From NCBI GenBank assembly GCA_021817845.1, contig JAKAFW010000005.1, positions 62,001-126,000 on the forward strand: DNA of 64,000 nt. The letters run 5' to 3'. This stretch comes from FEN-1297 sp021817845. Lineage in GTDB: Bacteria; Bacteroidota; Ignavibacteria; Ignavibacteriales; Ignavibacteriaceae. The translations under genes were made by a program, and so were the position numbers. Positions 59,800 through 64,000 of the stretch are shown in pieces. A model generated the notes under the pieces. It ran no database searches. It had not been told where the DNA came from and saw only the letters and a list, made by a program, of their open reading frames with translations. Within the stretch, counting starts at the first letter, position 1, and each line of letters opens with the position of its first letter.

Positions 59800-62541
59800 T
59801 TATTTTAACTTTGGTTTAAAATTTCTTAATCTATTTGCATTAGTTACAACGGTAACCGAACTAAATGCCATAGCGGCTGCAGCAATCAAAGGAGAGAGCA
59901 ATACTCCGAAAAATGGAAATAGCAGCCCGGCAGCAATCGGCAAACCCAATCCATTATAAAAGAAAGCGCCGAATAAATTCTCTTTAATATTTTTCATAGT
60001 AGCTTTAGAAAGTTGAATAGCGAGCACTACTCCTTTCAAGCTTCCTTTGATAAGCGTAATGTCGGAAGCTTCAATTGCTACGTCAGTGCCTGTGCCGATT
60101 GCAAGCCCAATATCAGCTTGCGCTAACGCAGGAGCATCGTTAATACCATCGCCAACCATTGCAACAATTTTGCCTTCATTCTGAAGTTTCTGAACATTTA
60201 GCGCTTTATCTTCCGGAAGTACTTCCGATAATATTCTTTCAATACCAACCTGCTTTGCAATTGCATTTGCTGTTCTTGAATTATCACCGGTAATCATAAC
60301 AACTTCCAAACCTAATTTTTTTAGCTGTGCAATCGCTTCTTTCGAATCCTGTTTAACAGTGTCTGCCACTGCAATTATTCCGGCGACCTTTCCATCCACT
60401 GCTACAAACATTGGAGTTTTTCCCTCGTCGGCTAATTGAATGCTTTTTTCTTCTAAGTCATTAAGAGTTATATTAAATTTCATCATCATCTTTTTATTGC
60501 CAAGAAGTACCTTTTTATCATTTACAATCGCCTCGACTCCATGTCCCGGAATTGCATTAAAGTTTTTCGGCTCAAATAATTGGAGTGACCTTACTTCCGC
60601 TCCTTTAACAATTGCTTCCGCTAAAGGATGTTCTGAAGATTTCTCTATGCTCGCGCTTAAAATTAAAATTGTTTTTTCATCAAAACCATTTGTTACTATT
60701 AAATCAGTTAGTGAGGGTTTTCCTTCTGTTATTGTGCCGGTTTTATCTAATACAATTGTGTCAAGCTTTTGAGCTGTTTCAAGCGCCTCTCCGCTACGTA
60801 TTAATATTCCGTTCTCCGCACCTTTGCCTATTCCAACCATTAGAGATATTGGGGTTGCTAAACCAAGCGCGCATGGGCACGCAATTACAAGCACAGTTAC
60901 GGATACAATTAATGCATAAATAAGCTGTGGAGCAGGTCCGAAAACATACCAGGTAACAAATGAAAGTATGGCAATTATTATAACAGCAGGGACAAAGTAA
61001 CCCGAAACTTTATCTACAATTTTTTGAATCGGCGCTTTGGAGCTTTGTGCCTGACCCACCATCTGAATAATTTGTGCAAGCGCAGTATCCTTTCCAACTT
61101 TTGTAGCTTTAAATTTAAATGAGCCTGTCTTATTTATAGCAGCGCCGATTACTTCATCGCCAATTCGCTTTTCAACAGGAATAGACTCACCGGTAATCAT
61201 TGATTCATCAACTGTTGAATCGCCGTCTACAACTTCTCCGTCTACCGGAATCTTTTCTCCCGGTCTTACAATTATTAATTCGTCAAGAACAACTTCTTCT
61301 ATAGGAATATCAATTTCTTTTCCATCTCTTAAAACGCGTGCAGTTTTAGCCTGCAATCCTATAAGCTTTTTTATTGCTTCGGAGCTTTTCCCTTTTGCCC
61401 GGATTTCAAGCGCCATTCCGAACACTACTAAAGCCACAACAACAAAAACCACATCGTAAAAAACATCAGCTAATGCTGCAGATGGAAAAATTCCGGGAAA
61501 TAAAGCTGCAACTGTTGAATATAGCCAAGCCGCTGTTATACCGGTTGCAATTAATGTGTGCATATTTGCCGAGCGGTTCTTAAAGGCAGCCCAGGCTCCC
61601 GTATAAAACTGTGAACCCGACCAGAACATAACAGGCAATGCAAGCGTCCCCATTCCAAACCAAATGAAGCGAAGTAATTCTGTGCCTTTTTGAAATTCTG
61701 CCGGCAATCCCCATAGTTTTGGATAACTAAATAGAATAACAGGGAGTGAAAGAACCGCTGCGAAAATAAATTTGTGAAGCAGCGTCGTATACTCTTTTTC
61801 CCGTGCCAATTTATTTTCATCTACTGAATCTTCTTCTCTTTTTACCTCTTTTAGTCCCACTTGGACGAGTGTTTTTTCGCCAACTTTTACCTTCGAGTCA
61901 AAAGTCTTATAGCCGAGACTTTCTATCACATTTTTTATTTCTCCAATATTTACAGAACCCGGGATATAATCTATAAATACAGACTCGGTTCCTAAATCAA
62001 CGCTTGCAGATAAAATTCCGGGTAATTTTTTTAATTCATTTTCAATTTTTGTTACACAGCTTCCACAGTGCATACTGCCTATGCCCAATTGTAAAGATGC
62101 TTTTTTTGTATCGTAGCCGGCTTTATTAATTGATTCAATTATTTCTTTAGCATTAACCTTATCATTTTTGAATTCGACATGAGCGGTTGACGTTGTATAG
62201 TTTATATGTGCGGCTTTTACACCAGGTAAATTTTTAATTCCATTTTCAATTATGTTAATGCCGGCAGCATATTGAAGCCCTACAATCGGAATTGTTATTT
62301 TCTCAATCCCGTTTGAAGAGATCTTGTATGTCGGCGCTGTTTTTTTATGAGCGGAATCAGCGCCTTCCGGTAAATGTGTTTCACCTGTCGTCGTCTGTAC
62401 ATCTTTATTATACTTGTTTGGTTCGGCAATAAATTTGTCCTTGCAGTCTTCAGAACAAAATTCATAATGTTTACCTTCATAGTGTACAAAATATTTTGAT
62501 GGAGATTTGACTTCCATTCTGCAAACAATATCCTTTGCCAT
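59800..62541 (-). CDS. copA: P1B-type copper-translocating ATPase with N-terminal YHS domain
   Basis: About 913 residues from the ATG at 62541 (a TTG four codons upstream is less likely). Order: YHS/TRASH module (residues 4-43; Cys7, Cys29, Cys33), HMA domain 1 (80-144), HMA domain 2 (149-216), eight helices, actuator TGES (about 450), CPC in helix 6 (555-557, IACPCALGLATP), phosphorylation DKTGT (Asp599), the SEHPLAEAI motif, and GDGINDAPALAQADIG. It exports Cu(I) (or Ag). HMA2 has MHCGSC, but HMA1 has GLQYAAG where MxCxxC is expected, so only one HMA site can bind copper. Operon with a cupredoxin and small metal-binding proteins. Confidence 0.95.
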   Translation of the reverse strand: MAKDIVCRMEVKSPSKYFVHYEGKHYEFCSEDCKDKFIAEPNKYNKDVQTTTGETHLPEGADSAHKKTAPTYKISSNGIEKITIPIVGLQYAAGINIIENGIKNLPGVKAAHINYTTSTAHVEFKNDKVNAKEIIESINKAGYDTKKASLQLGIGSMHCGSCVTKIENELKKLPGILSASVDLGTESVFIDYIPGSVNIGEIKNVIESLGYKTFDSKVKVGEKTLVQVGLKEVKREEDSVDENKLAREKEYTTLLHKFIFAAVLSLPVILFSYPKLWGLPAEFQKGTELLRFIWFGMGTLALPVMFWSGSQFYTGAWAAFKNRSANMHTLIATGITAAWLYSTVAALFPGIFPSAALADVFYDVVFVVVALVVFGMALEIRAKGKSSEAIKKLIGLQAKTARVLRDGKEIDIPIEEVVLDELIIVRPGEKIPVDGEVVDGDSTVDESMITGESIPVEKRIGDEVIGAAINKTGSFKFKATKVGKDTALAQIIQMVGQAQSSKAPIQKIVDKVSGYFVPAVIIIAILSFVTWYVFGPAPQLIYALIVSVTVLVIACPCALGLATPISLMVGIGKGAENGILIRSGEALETAQKLDTIVLDKTGTITEGKPSLTDLIVTNGFDEKTILILSASIEKSSEHPLAEAIVKGAEVRSLQLFEPKNFNAIPGHGVEAIVNDKKVLLGNKKMMMKFNITLNDLEEKSIQLADEGKTPMFVAVDGKVAGIIAVADTVKQDSKEAIAQLKKLGLEVVMITGDNSRTANAIAKQVGIERILSEVLPEDKALNVQKLQNEGKIVAMVGDGINDAPALAQADIGLAIGTGTDVAIEASDITLIKGSLKGVVLAIQLSKATMKNIKENLFGAFFYNGLGLPIAAGLLFPFFGVLLSPLIAAAAMAFSSVTVVTNANRLRNFKPKLK

Positions 62542-62607
62542 TTTTTTACTCAATTTTTATACTGATATTAAAAATGGGGCTAAGAAAGCCCCATCAATTT
62601 ACTTTTA

Positions 62608-62919
62608 TTACTTGCCCTCGTTATTCTTTTGTCTCTGGTATTGGAAATAGCCATAACTTCCTTTTTTGGTTCCTGAATCTCCTATGGAATTACCACTCTT
62701 AACATTACCCATTTTGTCGCATTTGCTTGAGCATTTCTGCATCATTGTCATCATTTCGTTGTGATTCATCATAGTGGAATTGCTGTGATTGTGATTGCTC
62801 ATAGAAGAATCTGCATACATATTTCCGGCAACACTTTTTGCCGGTTGAGCGTTTACAATATAAGATGCCGTAAACAAAACAACAACAATTATTGCCGCAA
62901 ATAAATTTTTAGTTTTCAT
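62608..62919 (-). CDS. secreted Met/His-rich small protein
   Basis: A 103-residue protein with a signal peptide (NLFAAIIVVVLFTASYIVNA) and a mature part rich in Met and His (MYADSSMSNHNHSNSTMMNH, then NEMMTMMQKCSSKCDKMGN) with a CSSKC pair. Such segments bind Cu(I)/Ag(I) in periplasmic copper proteins. GGAG six bases before the ATG at 62919 decides the start; four residues upstream are not needed. It directly precedes copA in transcription. The family is not recognised. Confidence 0.7.
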   Translation of the reverse strand: MKTKNLFAAIIVVVLFTASYIVNAQPAKSVAGNMYADSSMSNHNHSNSTMMNHNEMMTMMQKCSSKCDKMGNVKSGNSIGDSGTKKGSYGYFQYQRQKNNEGK

Positions 62920-62970
62920 ATGTATCTCCAATCTTTTTGTAAGCCTTAGGCTTAATAATTATTTAATAAT

Positions 62971-63177
62971 TTAGCAGCAGCCGTGTCCTTTGTGCTGCTT
63001 TTGCGTGTTATATGAAGTGTCAGGAATATGTGTATTGCCTGGCACCGGCTGGTCTATTTGACCTGTCAAACGAGCCTGCCTACCGGTCAGGTTGGGTTGA
63101 TTTGAATTCTTTTTAGCACCTAAAACAAAAGCAGCATACACTACGGCAAAACCAATAAGAATATATGTTAACGTCAT
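62971..63177 (-). CDS. small membrane protein with GHGCC C-terminus
   Basis: A 68-residue protein: one N-terminal helix (TLTYILIGFAVVYAAFVLGA) and a hydrophilic tail ending HKGHGCC, a likely soft-metal ligand. The middle NLTGRQARLTGQI is encoded by a palindromic repeat-like sequence (about 63075-63091), suggesting that part of the tail was added by a mobile repeat. First gene of the copper cluster on this strand. Function unknown. Confidence 0.6.
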   Translation of the reverse strand: MTLTYILIGFAVVYAAFVLGAKKNSNQPNLTGRQARLTGQIDQPVPGNTHIPDTSYNTQKQHKGHGCC

Positions 63178-63416
63178 TTTAATTTCCCTTTCCTTTTTTT
63201 ACCGTCTATTTTAATGATTAAATCATTATTTTATGTCGTACTTATTTTTTATTAGTGGCTCAATTGATATGCCAAGCAATTTGTTTGTTTATAATGGAAA
63301 CTATAATACTTGGCTATTTTGTAGATTTAAAGAAATTAAAAATCTTTAACTTATTTAAAAAATAAATCGAATAATCAAATCAAAATGAAGTAATTCTTAT
63401 AGGTATAGAATTTGTT

Positions 63417-64000
63417 ATGAAATCAATTATGACATTAGATATTTTCCAAATGTTGTTTCTTATCGTTACCTTTTTAAGTGCGGTAGGTTTAATTCTCATA
63501 ATTTATTCCAGATCGGGCAGGGATAAAAAGAGCCAGTTATTTATTCTAATTCTAATATTAATTATCGGATACTTAATCTCGCATAGCGTTCATTTTTTGT
63601 TAATGGCTTCCGAAGATGTTACTATTCTCGATATTTCATGTCATTCTTTTTTGCTGCTTATAATTGTAAGTATAACATTCTTTACGTGGAATTTCCCTCA
63701 TGCACAAAAGATGGGAATAATTAAAAGCCTCTCTATCTTAATTCCATCGATTATTCTTTTTATCCTTTTATGGAGCGATAAACTTATTCACCAATCCCAC
63801 ATTCACGGAAATATGTTTGAAGCTCATTTCGGTTCGCTTTATCCTTTGTATTTAATTTTTTATGTATTACTTATCGCTCTAAATTTTTACTGGCTAATAA
63901 AAAAATACTATCATGAAAATGACGAGCTGCTTCGTAAGCAAATTTTAATGTTAACTCTTGGTTTAATTATTACTAATCTAATTTCATTTATCTTCGGTTT
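63417..64000 (+). CDS. polytopic membrane protein, N-terminal part (probable sensor; runs off the window)
   Basis: The first 194 codons of a membrane protein, open to the window end. It has at least five predicted helices (for example DIFQMLFLIVTFLSAVGLIL, LFILILILIIGYLISHSVHF, SFLLLIIVSITFFTW, LYLIFYVLLIALNFYWLI) with short loops, like the 7TM sensory modules of membrane histidine kinases. His residues in helices (SHSVHF, HQSHIHGN) could bind a metal or haem. Divergent from the copper cluster, it could be its regulator; the output domain is not visible. Confidence 0.65.
   Translation, partial: MKSIMTLDIFQMLFLIVTFLSAVGLILIIYSRSGRDKKSQLFILILILIIGYLISHSVHFLLMASEDVTILDISCHSFLLLIIVSITFFTWNFPHAQKMGIIKSLSILIPSIILFILLWSDKLIHQSHIHGNMFEAHFGSLYPLYLIFYVLLIALNFYWLIKKYYHENDELLRKQILMLTLGLIITNLISFIFG

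Overview
The window is low-GC, gene-dense bacterial chromosome. A TonB-dependent receptor with a carboxypeptidase-like plug extension, a DUF4270-like lipoprotein beside glgA, a histone H1-like small protein, a SPOR lipoprotein, SLC45-type and AmpG-type MFS carriers, and weak or absent Shine-Dalgarno sequences with many TTG/GTG starts point to the Bacteroidota/Ignavibacteriota (Chlorobi) side of the tree, most likely an Ignavibacteriales-type organism. This placement is inference from gene content; there is no rRNA gene or ribosomal protein here to settle it. No tRNA, rRNA, CRISPR array, prophage or complete insertion sequence was recognised.

Left part (1-11.8 kb, all minus strand): a partial TonB receptor, then a run that reads as a peptidoglycan/muropeptide salvage locus. 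It contains a secreted SH3-NlpC/P60 peptidase, a POT-family peptide symporter translationally coupled to an AmpG-like permease, a BadF/NAGK-type amino-sugar kinase, a DUF4922 protein with GalT/HIT-like Cys and HxHxQ motifs, a tandem GT-A glycosyltransferase, a SpoIID/LytB protein without a signal peptide, and a secreted transglutaminase-like protein. This is the most interesting system in the window: several members have no assigned reaction. A composite palindromic MITE-like repeat lies inside it.

12-16.2 kb: a divergent lysine catabolism pair (ALDH7-type aminoadipate semialdehyde dehydrogenase and lysine 6-aminotransferase), with a frameshifted small gene beside it, then rsmI. 16.2-27.6 kb: apt, an enoyl-CoA hydratase, a PAP2-like membrane protein, a DusB-type enzyme, a CDF metal exporter, a CapA-like protein, a histone H1-like protein, a membrane Fe-S oxidoreductase resembling ETF:menaquinone oxidoreductases, bioY, and a plus-strand set of acyl-CoA dehydrogenase, hisA-like, cNMP-binding and UspA genes. 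Beta-oxidation plus electron transfer to quinone is a plausible common theme.

27.6-41.2 kb: prenyl synthase-tatC-glyA; an outer-membrane protein, DUF4270-like lipoprotein, gmhB and glgA; a SPOR lipoprotein and hutI; nth; glmM-like; a DUF58 protein and a TPR lipoprotein. 41.2-51.7 kb: a compact, mostly overlapping operon fni-prenyl synthase-ptsH-ptsI-prmC-dtd-metalloenzyme-comEC-purK-purE, with PTS general proteins but no EII.

52-64 kb: an SLC45-like sugar carrier; a repeat-rich intergenic kilobase (long hairpin, four 11-bp direct repeats, a receiver-domain remnant); a large REC-PAS6-kinase-REC hybrid and a stand-alone receiver; and a copper-handling cluster (a 54-residue YHS-like protein, membrane cupredoxin, CopA-type ATPase, Met/His-rich secreted protein, a small GHGCC-tailed membrane protein), followed by the start of a polytopic, probably sensory, protein cut by the window end.
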